A DNA stretch of 64,000 bases, from positions 401,167,630 through 401,231,629 of the forward strand of contig CM077668.1 of NCBI GenBank assembly GCA_039707655.1, read 5' to 3'. Positions 32,170 to 44,450 of the stretch are shown piece after piece. Within the stretch, counting starts at the first letter, position 1, and the number at the start of each line of letters is the position of its first letter. This DNA comes from Elymus sibiricus. Taxonomy: Eukaryota; Streptophyta; Magnoliopsida; Poales; Poaceae. The translations under genes and the position numbers were made by a program. Under the pieces are notes generated by a model. That model searched no databases. It worked only from the letters and a program-made list of their open reading frames with translations, and was not told where the DNA came from.

Positions 32170-35100
32170 TAATAATAGACTGCCATTTAATCTTTATGCC
32201 GGAAACATTAGAAGGCAAGCCTCTTTAAATATGATACTTAACTTTAATTCCTTTACCATAACACTTAAGCATCAAGACATTAACCTTATGCAATACTCAA
32301 CACTTATGCCTTAGATTTAATACTTATTTGTTGAGCCCTAAAACTTAATTCATCAAGGTCTTGAATATGTTTGATTCTGAAATTAATCTTTCACAATGTC
32401 ATAGGTCTGACAGATACCTTTTGACATGTTACTCGAATAATCTGCACTCTTACATAATAAATTCCGGGATAAATAATCTTAAGAAAACTCCTTATTCTTT
32501 AAATTTATATGGATCAGGGACATAAATCCATATCTTAAAGGCTTATGGAATTAAGAGCATGCCACAACTTTAGTTTGCATCCTTGACGATGCCTTAAGAA
32601 AATTGGGTAAGGCCATTCCACAATATGGCTCCCCCGCAAGGGTGAAACTTTTGTGGATAAAACTTTCATAAATTCACACCTTGCCAAATACCTTTAGCAG
32701 TCCACAACTTGGTGGTCACCGTATATATTTAAACATGAGCATGCAATCCCTTAGTGTGATATACATCACATCATTACTTTAGCGCTTATGCCAGCAAGGC
32801 AAAGCTTTTCTTGATAATTTTCCAGGGGTCCAGTCCTGGATTTATGTTTGTCAGTTATCCCGGTCTCATATCCTAAAAAGGGCACATAATAACTTAAACA
32901 TTAGTGACAACATAAGAAAAACTTATTGGCCTTTGGGGGAGTAGACATAAAACTTTAGAATGAACTTTAATACTCTCCTTTATGGACCAATCTTAGTGAA
33001 TCTTTAAAACATTAAGAACATCACTAAGATTAATTTAGTACCCCGAGGAAAACCTCAGGTCTTATGGAATATCCCTATTACTTATGGTCAACAAACATAA
33101 TATTGACCAATCATAAATTCCTTATTGGACTTATTTTCTTATTGAGCTTTGTACCACTATCCGATACCTTTTGTCTTAAAACCAGTTAATCATCATAACT
33201 GATTCCTTCATTATGCAAAAAGAAAAACTTTATGAAATTTCCATCTCTAAAATCTTAAGTTTGGTGACCATATGTCACCTTTACATAATTTATTCCCTCA
33301 AACTCCCATTCACATTAAATCTTTTCCAACAAGTCTTTTAACAAGACATGTTGCTTGGAACTTAAGAGGAAATTTGCCAAGGATTACCTTGGATATCCGG
33401 GAGTTAGGAATAGCTCCTTTAATAATATCAACAACGAAGCTCTTAACTGTCATAAGGCCCTTATGATTTAACTGCTCTCTCTTTATTTATTTTTCAACAT
33501 CATACTCTATTTCAGAGTATCATAATTTTCATTGTCCTCCTTTAGTGCTTTAGGAGGATCATTATGAAGAGCATAATTAAATCATTTATCTTAAATCTTT
33601 TATCTTTCTTAGGAGAAAGACTTATGCAAGATTTATCACTTAATCTGACATAAACATCCGAATAAACATAATGGCTAATTATATGACATTAACATTAAAA
33701 AAGGGCAATTTAATTGTTCTTTATTACTACAATCATCATGCACTGAGGTAATAATATAATACCCTTGAGAGATGGAAATCCAAATGAAGACTTAAGAAAA
33801 TTTCACTAGAAGTGGTACGTAACAAAAACTCAACTTTCATTCATAATTCTACAACTTAGCTTTAGTTAATAAAGACAGAAAATAAAATTACTTAGGAGCG
33901 GAATTTAAACATATATCATACCTGGAAGTTCAATTGCTCCCCCTCGAAATGTGGACGGAGCTACTACTCAACATTTCGACGAACTTCCATAATAAGTATT
34001 CCACTTTTAGAGGAGAAGTCCATAAGACTAATAACATAAATCACATTATAGGAATGGAGGATAGGAAACTTTATATTTTGTCCTGATGGAAAACTTTCAT
34101 TAGCCTTAACATTAGCCTCCAGTCCAATTTTAAAATTTCTCCTCAAAACAATCTTTGTCCATGAGGTCATACTTATTATATCCAATTTTCTTATGGATAT
34201 AAATTTATTTGAGCTAAATTCTAGTCCACTTTATAGACTTTATTGTGAACAACATAATAAAGTGGACTCAAAAGTTCCAAAAAATTCACCATGTCACAAA
34301 CCTAAATCTTAAGTTTTCTTATGATCAATATGATCTCATAAGATTTTAAGAAGCTTTTAGGCTACTTCAGTAATGCCAGAAATAACTTTATTATGACTGA
34401 ACTGGGGAATTGCTCCCCCAGATCCTTACTGGCATAAACTCCAGATTCTTTACTAGGTTTTGCTTCCTTAAGTATTAATAAACAAGAAGCCTATTGGATT
34501 CTTGTTAATACCTCAATAATTATGGTTTCTTCAGCGGGAGCTCATTAGTTTTTTCATAGTGCATGACCTCATGAAACAATAATATATATACATAAACTTA
34601 AATTATTTCTTATGAAAACATTAAATCAGCCGAAAACATTATGGCTGAATAGAAAACATTAGCAATAGGGATAAATGTATGATCACAAATTTTTAATAGT
34701 GATCATGCATAACATAATTACTTATGTAAACATTATTTTTTAGGGAATGACACATGTATCCAATCAACTTTGGTCAGAATGAATTCACGTGCCACAACTC
34801 ATCCCAAAACAACATTAAGTCTCCAACCAAAGTTACCCTTTGGTTCCACCTTAATTGGAGACTCAAAAGACAACTTAGTGATCATGATAATGATCACAGA
34901 AGCTTATAGCTTCAAGAATTAATTGATCTGAGAATTAATTAAATGTCTTATGGCTATAATTAAAACATAATGAATTTATATATATAGCCATGAATCACGA
35001 CATTAATCAGAGGCACTTAATTGCGGAAGCATACAAGTTAATTGTAAGCATAAGTTTACAACAACTTAATAATCAATTAATTGGTTTATATCCTTTATTC

Positions 35101-36600
35101 AATTCCCCAAAAGTACCTTAATTTGTGTGGCTTGTTTCAAATTGTCCAAAAGCCTTATGCATTAAAAATTCTTTCCCAGATCATAAACTTAATTTTGTTG
35201 GTCTAATCCACATCAGCTTTGGCCAGAAGCGTACCAGAACAACAAATTTTGTGATCAAGTATTCATTAATCAGCTTTGGCTAGAGTAATAAATACCAGTC
35301 ACATTTTATTGCCTCTTATTGTTCAATCTTTTTCACTGATCTAGCTCACATCAGCTTTGGCCAGAAGTGAGCAAGAGCAGCAAAAAAAATTTAGCCAGAT
35401 ATTCATCAACCAGCTTTGGCCAGGATGATAAACATCAGCCACACTTAACTGAAATTATGTCTCTTTATTCTTTCTTTTATTGAACTAGTCCACATCAACT
35501 TTGGTCAGAAGTGGATAAGAACAATAAAAATTTTGTAGTCATGTACCCACCAATCAGCTTCGGCCAGAATGGTAAATACAGACCACACTTCATTAGTCAG
35601 AGACATTCAATAAAATAGCGTCATTAAATATGTATGGCTTAAGGACAAAACTTCTTTAGTGGGCAATTGATTATGACAATCCATGGTTTAGTTAAATATA
35701 ACCATGAAAAGTCAACATTAGGTATTCTTTATGCCCAAAAAAAATCATAATTCAGATCAAAAGCCACTTAATTTCTTTAAATCAATCATTGATTGAACTT
35801 TGGTGAACATTATTATCATAAAGGCCTCATTCAAAGAATGATATATTATTTGAGCAACAAATCTTAATTATCTTAGGGCCATTTCATAATTAGCATAATT
35901 GCTCATAAAGAGCATAAAAGCCCCAATTTAATTTAGTTGCTCAAAACACTATTTAATTGAGGCCATATTAAATTAAAACTTAAAGCTCTTTAATAAGAAA
36001 ATAATTAGAGAAGCACATTATAAGCTTAGATGGAATAACATTATTTTGAGATCAAGACATAATAATAATATGTCTTAAAGACAATTCATCATAATACATA
36101 ATTGCCTTAGGAACAATTAAACATAATTCATAATAAATGATGCCACAATTATATTCAAACATGATAATAAATGAAGCACAAGAAAATTGCTTAATAGTAA
36201 AAGAGCATAATAAGATTGTATTAAAATAACTAAGTATGGCACATAAAAGCATGAGGAGAAATAGAATGCTAGAAAATATCTAGCATAAATAAGCATAATA
36301 TACCATGCATGATTTTAGCTCTAAAACTCACTTATTTTAGCCCAACGAAATAATTCAAAATTGGCCTATTATAAATAAACATTATTTTGGCATAATTTTA
36401 GGATTATTAACAGTGCATAAGCATTATTATAATATCTTAATGGGTTGAAAAAAATGCACTGTAAATAATTAGAGTGCCAAAAACATAATTTGACCTGCTG
36501 CAGCCCATTAGAATATTTAGCCCAGTAGCAAAATTCCCTTAAATAAGAAAAATGGCAATGGACAACTTAATATGGGCCGGAGCCCATAGCCGAAAACCAG
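32170..36600. other. AT-rich non-coding interior of the LTR element
   Basis: This 4.4 kb has no ORF above about 75 codons and no recognised domain. It is unusually rich in CTTA/TAAG and ACATTA words. A tandem repeat lies at about 35200-35600. Gene-like, GC-rich DNA follows at 36610-36940. Confidence 0.6.
35205..35600. repeat. Tandem repeat with CAGCTTTGGCCAGAA core
   Basis: Three units of about 115-145 bases each contain two copies of CAGCTTTGGCCAGAA or a close variant (near 35215, 35273, 35350, 35411, 35497, 35556) with TCCACATC or ATTCATCAAC before them. Degraded single copies lie upstream near 34764 and 34830. Confidence 0.75.
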
Positions 36601-36609
36601 CCTGTTAAC

Positions 36610-36940
36610 AGCCTCTAGCCCATGGCAGCGACGGCGTCAAACAAAAACGTCTCCCCGCAGCCCCCTTACGTAACCCTAACCTCATTCCTTCCTTTCCCCT
36701 TTTCTCTCCTCTACTCGGGCGAACGAGTGAACGAGGGATGCAGCGGCGTCGAGCGCCGGCACATCGGGGAGGAAGACAGCGGCGCCGATGAGTTCCTTTC
36801 GCCGGAGTCGCGTGCTGCCTCAGCTGGCTTGCAGCTCCGTCGAGCGGCGCTCGTCGGTGCCATATGGCGGCCGGTCGCACGCACGCACGTGTGCATCTCC
36901 ACGGAGCCGGCGGCGAGGCCCATTAGATCCAGCGCGGGAA
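36610..36940. other. GC-rich exon-like patch
   Basis: A sudden GC-rich block (GCGTCGAGCGCCGGCACATCGG and similar) follows CCCTTACGTAACCCTAACC, like a plant first exon. All frames give short ORFs without a known domain. It is probably a transduced host fragment inside the LTR element. Confidence 0.3.
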
Positions 36941-37138
36941 CCAATCATAAGCATGATATGCTTGCACAGAAGCATCTAGGGCATATACCTTAGCTTAGCA
37001 AACAACATACACACATGAATATGTGCATATGCCCTTGACAGCAGCAAATTGAACATAAGAGGGGCTTGCTAAGAGTAAGTATAAACATAAACATAATAAC
37101 TTGAGGCATGTGCCCTTAGATCAGATGCATATAGACAT
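36939..37138. repeat. Repeat A, copy 1
   Basis: A 200-base sequence beginning AACCAATCATAAGC and ending TAGACAT is repeated in direct orientation at 37829-38028 with about two differences. Confidence 0.9.
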
Positions 37139-37828
37139 GAAAAGACACTTAAAATGGACTACGGCGAGCCGGAGCTGGACGGCGCAGTGGGTTGCAGGTG
37201 CAAAAAACCCGCCAATCTTAGGGAGTAGACCGCGGCGGTGCCGTACGCCGTCGACAGTCCCTTAGGTAATAACCCAATGACCTCCTTCCTTATCATTAGG
37301 GTTCTTAAGGATTGGGGAAAAATCACTTAGGGTTTCGGATTTTGGGGATTTGTCTTAGGATTTGCATAAATTCGACTCATCCCCTTCCATTATATGCTCA
37401 GTCCGAAAACCCACCTTAATCTGGGGAAGAATTGAGAAATTTGGTACCTAGGGTTTCATAGAATTCGGGAAAACTTAGGATTTAGCCAATTAATCTAATT
37501 TCCCCTCTTAATTGACTTTATTCATGAAACCCTAGCTTTACAACTTACTGATGCGGGTAGTGAGCAAGAATAGGGCACAAACATGAGAGATTTGGGCCAA
37601 GACTTAAGGATTTGTCAACTAGGGTTTCGGGATTTGGGGATTTTACTTAAATTTTCCATAATTTGCTGTAATCCCCACCTGATCTAACTTAAACCCGAAG
37701 CCCTAGGTCATTAGCTTGCTTATGTTGATGCATAAGCATTATCAGGGCATCAAATTGAATACTTTAGGGCTAAAACTTAGGTAATTTTGGGCTAAAGTAA
37801 AATCAACCTTATCTTTAAACATAAGAAC

Positions 37829-38028
37829 AACCAATCATAAGCATGATATGCTTGCACAGAAGCATCTAGGGCATATACCTTAGCTTAGCAAACAACATAC
37901 ACACATGAATATGTGCATATGCCCTTGACAGCAGCAAATTGAACACAAGAGGGGCTTGCTAAGAGTAAGTATAAACATAAACATAATAACTTGAGGCATG
38001 TGCCCTTAGATCAGATGCATTTAGACAT
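37829..38028. repeat. Repeat A, copy 2, fused to the 5' LTR
   Basis: Same 200 bases as 36939-37138. Its last 7 bases, TAGACAT, are also the first part of the LTR, so the two sequences join at a 7-base microhomology. The 690 bases between the A copies contain several CTTAGGGTTTCGG-like motifs and no gene. Confidence 0.9.
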
Positions 38029-38521
38029 CATGGATGATCTCAGGATCATTAAGCTCAAGTTTTGAGCCACATCAAAACAAAATTTAAGTGAGCACACCTT
38101 AGTGATGAAGATGCACCATGTTGATCTTGTGGCTTAGATGATGAATTCACTATCATAAGGATCTGGTAGCTGCTGTAGATGATGCAAGAACTGCCTCTGA
38201 TGAATCCCTTGTGCTTCTCCTTTTTCCTTAATCTTCTGGCTTATTCCTGAAACATGTGGAAGGTACTGGAGAGCCCTTCCCATGGCTGCTGTGTATGTGC
38301 TGGATTGGGCAGCCGGTGGAGTGCCGTATGCCTTTCACCTCTTTTCATCCCTGTCCCATGGGGACAGCCCCTTATATTTATAAGCACAGCACCATGGGGG
38401 ACCCACCTGTGAGTTGGTGTGTGTGCCCCCAATCAGGGCACCTTTAGTCAAGTTGGAATTGCCAACTTGCTGCTGCTGCTGCAGCTGGCCCTTTTGGTTT
38501 GGCCTTTTAGATCAACCAACA
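38021..38521 (-). repeat. 5' LTR of the non-coding LTR element
   Basis: Same sequence as 25868-26370 with a TATA box near 38370-38386. Its inner end (GTCTAA then ATGCATCTG on the minus strand) lacks the expected terminal CA and primer site, and runs straight into a copy of repeat A (37829-38028) with which it shares TAGACAT. Confidence 0.82.
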
Positions 38522-38931
38522 TTAATTTCCAAAGATGCTGTCAGCAGGGAATTTGGATCTTCGTTACCACGCCAGAGCCCCAGAAAAGGTCATGGAGTTT
38601 TGGACCTAAAGAGACCATGAGCCAGGGAGGAGGCAGTCAGATGCGACCTTCGTGATACATTAATAAATTATAAGTTGGTCAATAAATGTCCTTTTAATTT
38701 TTTGAAAAATGGGAAATGGCGGTACAAGCTATAGGAAAATAAAGACATTCAAGTTCAGAAGGTATTGCACCACGGCTGCAAGCAAATCAAGTTGTACTTT
38801 TCGACAACCAAACTAATAATTCACTGGTAAAAAATTAACTTGGTCTAAGATAATTCAACACATAATAAAGGAAAACCAGGAATTTACATGTGAGACTTCT
38901 TTTGGCATCTGCGTTATCATAGCTTTTTAAA

Positions 38932-39279
38932 TCATTGGCGGGGTTGTGCTTGATGGCGTAGGCCACAGTCGAGAACAGTCACAGGCGACAGCACTTCAGC
39001 AAGGATGGGGTTGTTCGGCCTCTCATAAATGTCGTTCAAACCCCGGTGCTTCAGCGAGGCTGGGACCATTGGCTGGTGTGCCATCAGTGAGTTGAGCAGC
39101 TTCAGCTCCGGCCCCGAAGGCTTTGAGAAGTGGTGACCCAGCGGCAAGGAGAGCCATAGTTTGCCGCCTTCTCTAGTCTTCAGCACTGGTTTCATCGTCG
39201 GGTGAAGATAGCCTTCGGCAAAAGCAAGGTTAGTAAAACAAGGTAAATGATGTGTTGGAAGGTCAATTTTGTAAATCAT
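38932..39279 (-). CDS. Unidentified exon-like ORF
   Basis: A 115-residue ORF (AFAEGYLHPTMKPVLKTREG, KLWLSLPLGHHFSKPSGPEL, YERPNNPILAEVLSPVTVL) has balanced, protein-like composition without low complexity. Possible acceptor sites precede it (TTTGCCGAAG). I do not recognise the family. It could be a captured exon in Helitron-type DNA, or a displaced 3' exon of the DUF1618 gene, which lies on the same strand 9 kb away. I have no positive evidence for the latter. Confidence 0.35.
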   Translation of the reverse strand: MIYKIDLPTHHLPCFTNLAFAEGYLHPTMKPVLKTREGGKLWLSLPLGHHFSKPSGPELKLLNSLMAHQPMVPASLKHRGLNDIYERPNNPILAEVLSPVTVLDCGLRHQAQPRQ

Positions 39280-39678
39280 CAGCTAGCTGGTGACACCTGC
39301 TGACGCACCTATTTTTCTCAACTTCAGCGGATGAGTTGCACAGCTTTACTACAAATGACGTTACTGCCCTTGCAGGTTCTGCATTCTTCTCAAATTTAAA
39401 ATTTCCTCTTTTGTGACACGATGAAATGAACCTTAGCTCGGTTCCTCTTATTTATTTAACCACCACTTAGAAAAATGTTCCGCGCTTCCTACTCCCTCTC
39501 CTGGCGGATTTGTCAGTTGGCTCATGGACCCCATGTGTTCACGGAGTGTAATTCACCCCATAATCACCTCGTATTTAATCACCCCATATTTAATCGCCAT
39601 GGCTATCCAAGGGAAACAACATCCACCAATGCATGCAGGTTTCGCTAGCCATTTATTGGGCAATGGGAGATGTCGTTG

Positions 39679-39953
39679 AGGCTGGTCGTAATGGAGAGTA
39701 TCATATACTAGTATCATGCATATGATACGAGCGTATGATACTACTTCTGTAATGCATAGTATCATAAGTTAGTATCTTAGGTTGCCTTATTAATTACCAT
39801 GCATGACACAAAGTAGTATAACATTTAATATGATACGGTATCATGATATGATACCATATCCTCTCTTTCCTCATTTAATTGTGTGCCACATCATCCAAAA
39901 AGTCTAGTTGGCATGCATGATACCGCTTATGATACTCCCATTATGACCAGCCT
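39679..39953. mobile_element. MITE with AGGCTGGTC ends (275 bp)
   Basis: Inverted ends AGGCTGGTCGTAATGGAGAG and (complement) AGGCTGGTCATAATGGGAG enclose an AT-rich core full of GTATCATA/TATGATAC words. No clear target duplication was found, so the superfamily (Mutator-like is possible) is open. Confidence 0.75.
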
Positions 39954-39979
39954 GATAGAGGATTGCATGGAGGCGCATG

Positions 39980-40640
39980 TGGAGATCTCTACTCCTAATG
40001 GATGAGTTGGTACGTCCTTTGTTCGTACCCCCACCCTCCCATCGATCCATGCCCATCCTTCCCACGTTTTCCCATCCTCCCACCGATTTTTTAGGTCCAA
40101 ACCGATATCCACCCCAACCCGGTAGGCAGGATGACCAAAAACCGGTGGAAAAACCCGCCATGCGCCTCCCGAAACTCTCCCTTCCGCAAACCCTAGCCGC
40201 CGCACGTATCCCCTTTATCCCCTCGTCTCTCTTTTCGTCTGATCTGAAGGGAGCATGGTCGAGGGAGGAGAGGAGGGAGAGGAGGATGCAGGCCGCCTCC
40301 AAACGTGCCCACAACCGCCCTCCCTACAATCTCTCCATCCTCACGTTGCTGTGCTGCTTGCCTCAACTTCGCCATCAACCCTGCCTCGTTGGCCTCCTCC
40401 TCCACGTAGTCCAAGGCCACGACAACTGCCTACCATGTCCATCCAGGACGTCCGCCGCTCACCCCACCCACCACCCTCCCGCACTACCAGTTCACTCTTC
40501 TCTCCTTCCATCGAGGCCGGCGGATGGCAGGTTGCCGGCGGCGATGGTGGACACGGTTGGCTGGGCGGCGGCACTGGGCTGCGTTGAAGGAGCGGCAGGT
40601 GGTCGCTCTGCCGGGAACGAGGACGGCATGATGCCTCCCG
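39980..40640 (+). other. Gene-like GC-rich fragment
   Basis: A 222-residue frame is open (39977-40645), but its content is Pro/Arg-rich and other frames are open too, as expected for GC-rich DNA. CAAACCCTAGCCGCC near 40187 and a following intron-like stretch recall a plant first exon. No family is recognised; probably captured DNA. Confidence 0.25.
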
Positions 40641-42588
40641 TTTGATTTTTGGATTGATTTTATTTTGATTTTTGTTTTACAGGAGCAGGTTCAGAGTTCG
40701 TGTAGCTGCGTTCGAGGTTGGCTTCAATAGCACCGCCTTCGCGTATGGATAGACCAACAGGGCAAGATCTTCACCGTGAAAGACTTGCATGCTGACTCTA
40801 GAAAAACCCTACTTCAGTCTGTGGCATATTTGACACCGTGGCTAAGGTAATTGCTTACTTGATGAGAAACATCTTAAACTCCAAGACCGGTGGGACTACA
40901 AGTACCTATCAAGGTTTAGTGTATGGGACGGGGTCGGAAGTGGCTTTAGTACACATATTTCACATAAGTGATCATACTAATTTATCATTTGTTCTGAGGC
41001 AAAGCCACTTGGGCCCAAGTTTTTTTGCTAGATTGGGTGATTTGAGTCTGGTTTTTGGACAGGCTGCAGACCGAGAGTTCTGGCAAAGTAAGAAGAACAG
41101 GGTGGGAGCGAGTCATGTGAGAAGAATATAGGCTGCGAATGTTGGTGACAGAGAGCGAGTCAAGTAAGTAGAAGCAGCACACTCTGTTTTGCAAGAAGTT
41201 GTATGGCTTTTGTTCTGTGGTAACTTTCTTAAACTGTTCTTCTTTCTTGTCCTTTTCAGACAGGGTGTTTGGCCCCAATTGCTCCGAGAAGCAAATTTGT
41301 CTTGTCGTTCGATTAACTGATGTGGACCAACTAACATTTGCACATTAATTTGTTCTTGTTCACAAAGTATATTCGCATATGGGCAAACAAGCACTAGAAA
41401 GACTTGCACGAATACTGGAATTACAAAGTATATGTGCTGAGAATATAGAGAAGGTCTGTGTATGTGTCCCATGAATGTTGTCTTAGCTCACCTTTGTGAG
41501 CCACTACAGCGACTGCACATGGTGTGGCCTGTGGCACCGGAGGGGATCAGAATGTTGGGCAGTTGCACTACGTTGCGGGAGGAATCATGCAGCAGCAGCA
41601 AGACGAGGCGGCAAGCAACTAAACTATTGGGTGAATTGCAAGAAGAATGAAGCGGCGGTAGCAACACATGATGATATAATTCATCAGGCATGACTTCTTT
41701 CATATGTCTTATGTTTGATCGTGACTAGGAGGTAGCTTGAGAAGAGAAGTTAGTGAACGGCCCCTAACTCTAATGTATCATGGTAATTGCTTCGCATCGC
41801 TATTTTTTCCAGTTTAGAAATACTCATGAGATGAAATAACATGCTATCATTTTAAGCATAGACATATTTAATGGATTTGATGGCTACACACGTGTAAAAA
41901 AACAGTCATTCGTAAACATTAAAACCAAGCATTAATATGTGCTCGGATAAATTACAGAAGTAACACATGCATATTGATGACTAAAATTGAACAACATGAT
42001 TCTATTTTTTAGAGTAAGTAATAATAATATGAGTAACAAAAACAGTAATTCGAGTAAATAATAGATAATCCAATTGGATGATTATGTATGGTCTGATTCT
42101 TTACTGAGGTATGTACCGTAATTTCTTTAGGGTTTTCAATCATATATAGACCCATATACCAAAAGGATGTAATTGATCTCAAAGTGATTTTGCTAGCTAG
42201 CCAAAATAGTTGCATAAAAAGTTATTAATTTTGATGGCATGCACTATTAATTATTGCAACATTTGTCGGTCAAGAAAATTATAAATATAGTATGGCAGGT
42301 TGTGTGGACCTCTGTGTTATGTGGACAAACAGACGCTACTCATTTCTGACAGCATTTGCTCTGCTCCTTAGTGAAGCACACACTTTTATGCAAAAGTGAG
42401 CAGGAGTATGAGGGACGGTGGATGGACCATAGGTTGTAACTTGCGGAGGACGGACCTCATGTCCTGCTTAATGTATCATGGTAAATGTGTACATCCTGAA
42501 GCAATCATGACCAGTATTTTGAGGCACTCCTTTGCTCTCATGAGTAGGCTGTCCAGCTCTTTGCCAAATGTCACGTTTTAGCTATGTA

Positions 42589-42669
42589 CTTCCTCTGTAA
42601 AGAAATATAAGAGTGTTTAGATCACTAAAGTAGTGATCTAAACGCTCTTATATTTCTTTACGGAGGGAG
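42589..42669. mobile_element. Short Stowaway-type MITE (81 bp)
   Basis: An almost perfect palindrome: CTTCCTCTGTAAAGAAATAT at one end, complement CTCCCTCCGTAAAGAAATAT at the other, centred near 42630 and flanked by TA. It would fold into a single long hairpin. Confidence 0.92.
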
Positions 42670-42679
42670 TACAAGTTTC

Positions 42680-44435
42680 ATGGGAAGTGCCTATATGTCT
42701 CCACAATGTTATGAAATTTATTTTTCTTTTCACTTGTAGCTCAGTTATGGTTTAGATGAGACCCTGAAGACTTGTGTGGTGCCATCGAGCGTGTTTAAAA
42801 AGAGCAAGTCAACATACAGTTTGTTTCTTATGTTTTTTGTACAGATTTTTTTTGTTTATTATAAATCATGGTTCGAGGGACACATTATTGTTGGTTACCG
42901 AACACCAAGTGTAAAAATCGAGTTGTAAACTTGCGCTCCTTCTTGAAACTATTACTAGCCCAAGATAGTGATTTTTTTTCCTCAATGGATGAATCGTCAC
43001 TTGGTACAAACTAATATTTAAGGTGCAAAGCTTGTCATCTACATTGTTGTATTTTTCAATTATGTTGAACTCGCTTCCTTCTGCAAGCATTTTTACAATA
43101 TAATTATTTCAGATTCTACTAGAGATTTCTAGGAAGGTGGTATGTGAAATGCATAACTTTATTTTCCTAAAATCATTCGAGGGAGTCCTTTTTCTTATGG
43201 GGACTTAACAAGTTTTGAGTTGCATGCCTGCATGTATGGTGATTTTAGTGATTAGGAAAACTATCTGGCTAGAAGAGAGTAGCAGGCACAAGAGAGTAAT
43301 GGCGTCTGTGGGTGACAAAAAATAATGATGGACATGAGGTGTTTCGAACACATATTTTATCACTGTAACCAAAGGCGTAGTAGAACAAGGTCGGTCATAG
43401 AAACCAGTCGTCGCCCGCCAAGTGGGGGAATTGGGGCAAAGGCGTATGAATTTTACCATCTTACTATCCTCCCATAATTATCCATATTTAAGTTGAGGTG
43501 CTAAATAGCCATGAACTATGTGGATATTTTCCAGACTTATAGAAAGCATTGTTGTGCGACGAACAATGTTGAATGCAGCATGACAATATCTCAACAATGA
43601 TGGAATGGAGGGCACAGCCAAGGAAATATTTGATAATGTAAATAATGATAGAAAACATTGGCCTATTTGATAATGTAAATATTTTTCCAGACTAACTCTT
43701 CAAACTTTGCATGACTATGTGTTTCAAACCTTCAGCCTCAATTGGTTGGCCCATTTATGTTTTGCAAGATTTATTTATGCCATTTCGTCCAAGAGGTAAT
43801 ACTTCCAGTTTCAGATGTGCTAAAAATTCTCGTGGTCACAAACACTTTCAAGGTATCCAGTCTTTTACTCATTTTGTTTCAGCATAACCCTATATATATC
43901 CCACTCAGCTATTTTATGTTAAACATATATGCTTGCTCTCCTCAAAAGTTGCTTGCTCTAGACAAGCAGCAACAAACATTGTTGAATGTAAATTTTCATT
44001 AAAAATGTCGTACGGGGAACCTCTACTATACCATGGAAAAACATATTATACGTTCCTCTGCAACAAGCCATTATCAATATTCCCCTCCCATGTGTTTTTG
44101 GTTTGTAGCAACGCACGGACACTTATTGTAACAAGCGGGAATACATGGAGAGGGAAAAAAAATCACTGATCCACCAGTACCCGTGAGAAAGGATTGGTCT
44201 GGAAAGGGAGCAAACTGGTATGCGAATAGAGGATCTACTACGACGCGGAAGTCACAACCTTCTTGGTGGACTCCTCATCCGGCTTGAAGGTGTCTTGAAG
44301 AATGAAAGAGTGGTTAAATAGATAAAATGTAAGTAGTACTTTGCATAATTAGACATCCTACGCAAGAGTAACCTGAATCTTTTGTAACTTATCAGGGAAA
44401 AGATAACATGAAAGAAAGATAGAAAGATCTTACGA
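42680..44435. other. Non-coding stretch with a decayed Helitron-like end
   Basis: No ORF here can be supported as a gene. Near 44105-44130, GTAGCAACGCACGGACACTTATTGTA resembles a Helitron 3' terminus whose CTAG has been lost. Confidence 0.35.
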
Positions 44436-44450
44436 CTAGCTACAATGAAG

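Larger units (their letters stand above)
25868..38521 (-). mobile_element. Large LTR retrotransposon without gag or pol (LARD-like)
   Basis: Direct repeats of ~500 bp (25868-26370 and 38021-38521) bound 11.65 kb, and TTAAT is duplicated at 25863-25867 and 38522-38526. On the minus strand the right LTR begins TGTTGGTTGATC and the left LTR ends GTCTAACA, a TG...CA pair. A purine tract (AAGGAGGAGAA) precedes the left LTR, so transcription is to the left. No gag, protease, RT or integrase motif is seen. The LTRs differ at about 7 sites plus 3 small indels by eye (~98%), so insertion is recent. The primer binding site is not found at its expected place. Confidence 0.82.

Noticed and set aside
34760..35600. 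CAGCTTTGGCCAGAA repeats as a degenerate protein-coding repeat
   Set aside because: Stops occur in every frame between the motifs and unit lengths vary without keeping a multiple of three.
25868..38521. Segmental duplication instead of an LTR pair
   Set aside because: The 500 bp repeats have TG...CA type ends, a TATA box, a neighbouring purine tract and an exact 5 bp duplication TTAAT, which together fit LTRs better.
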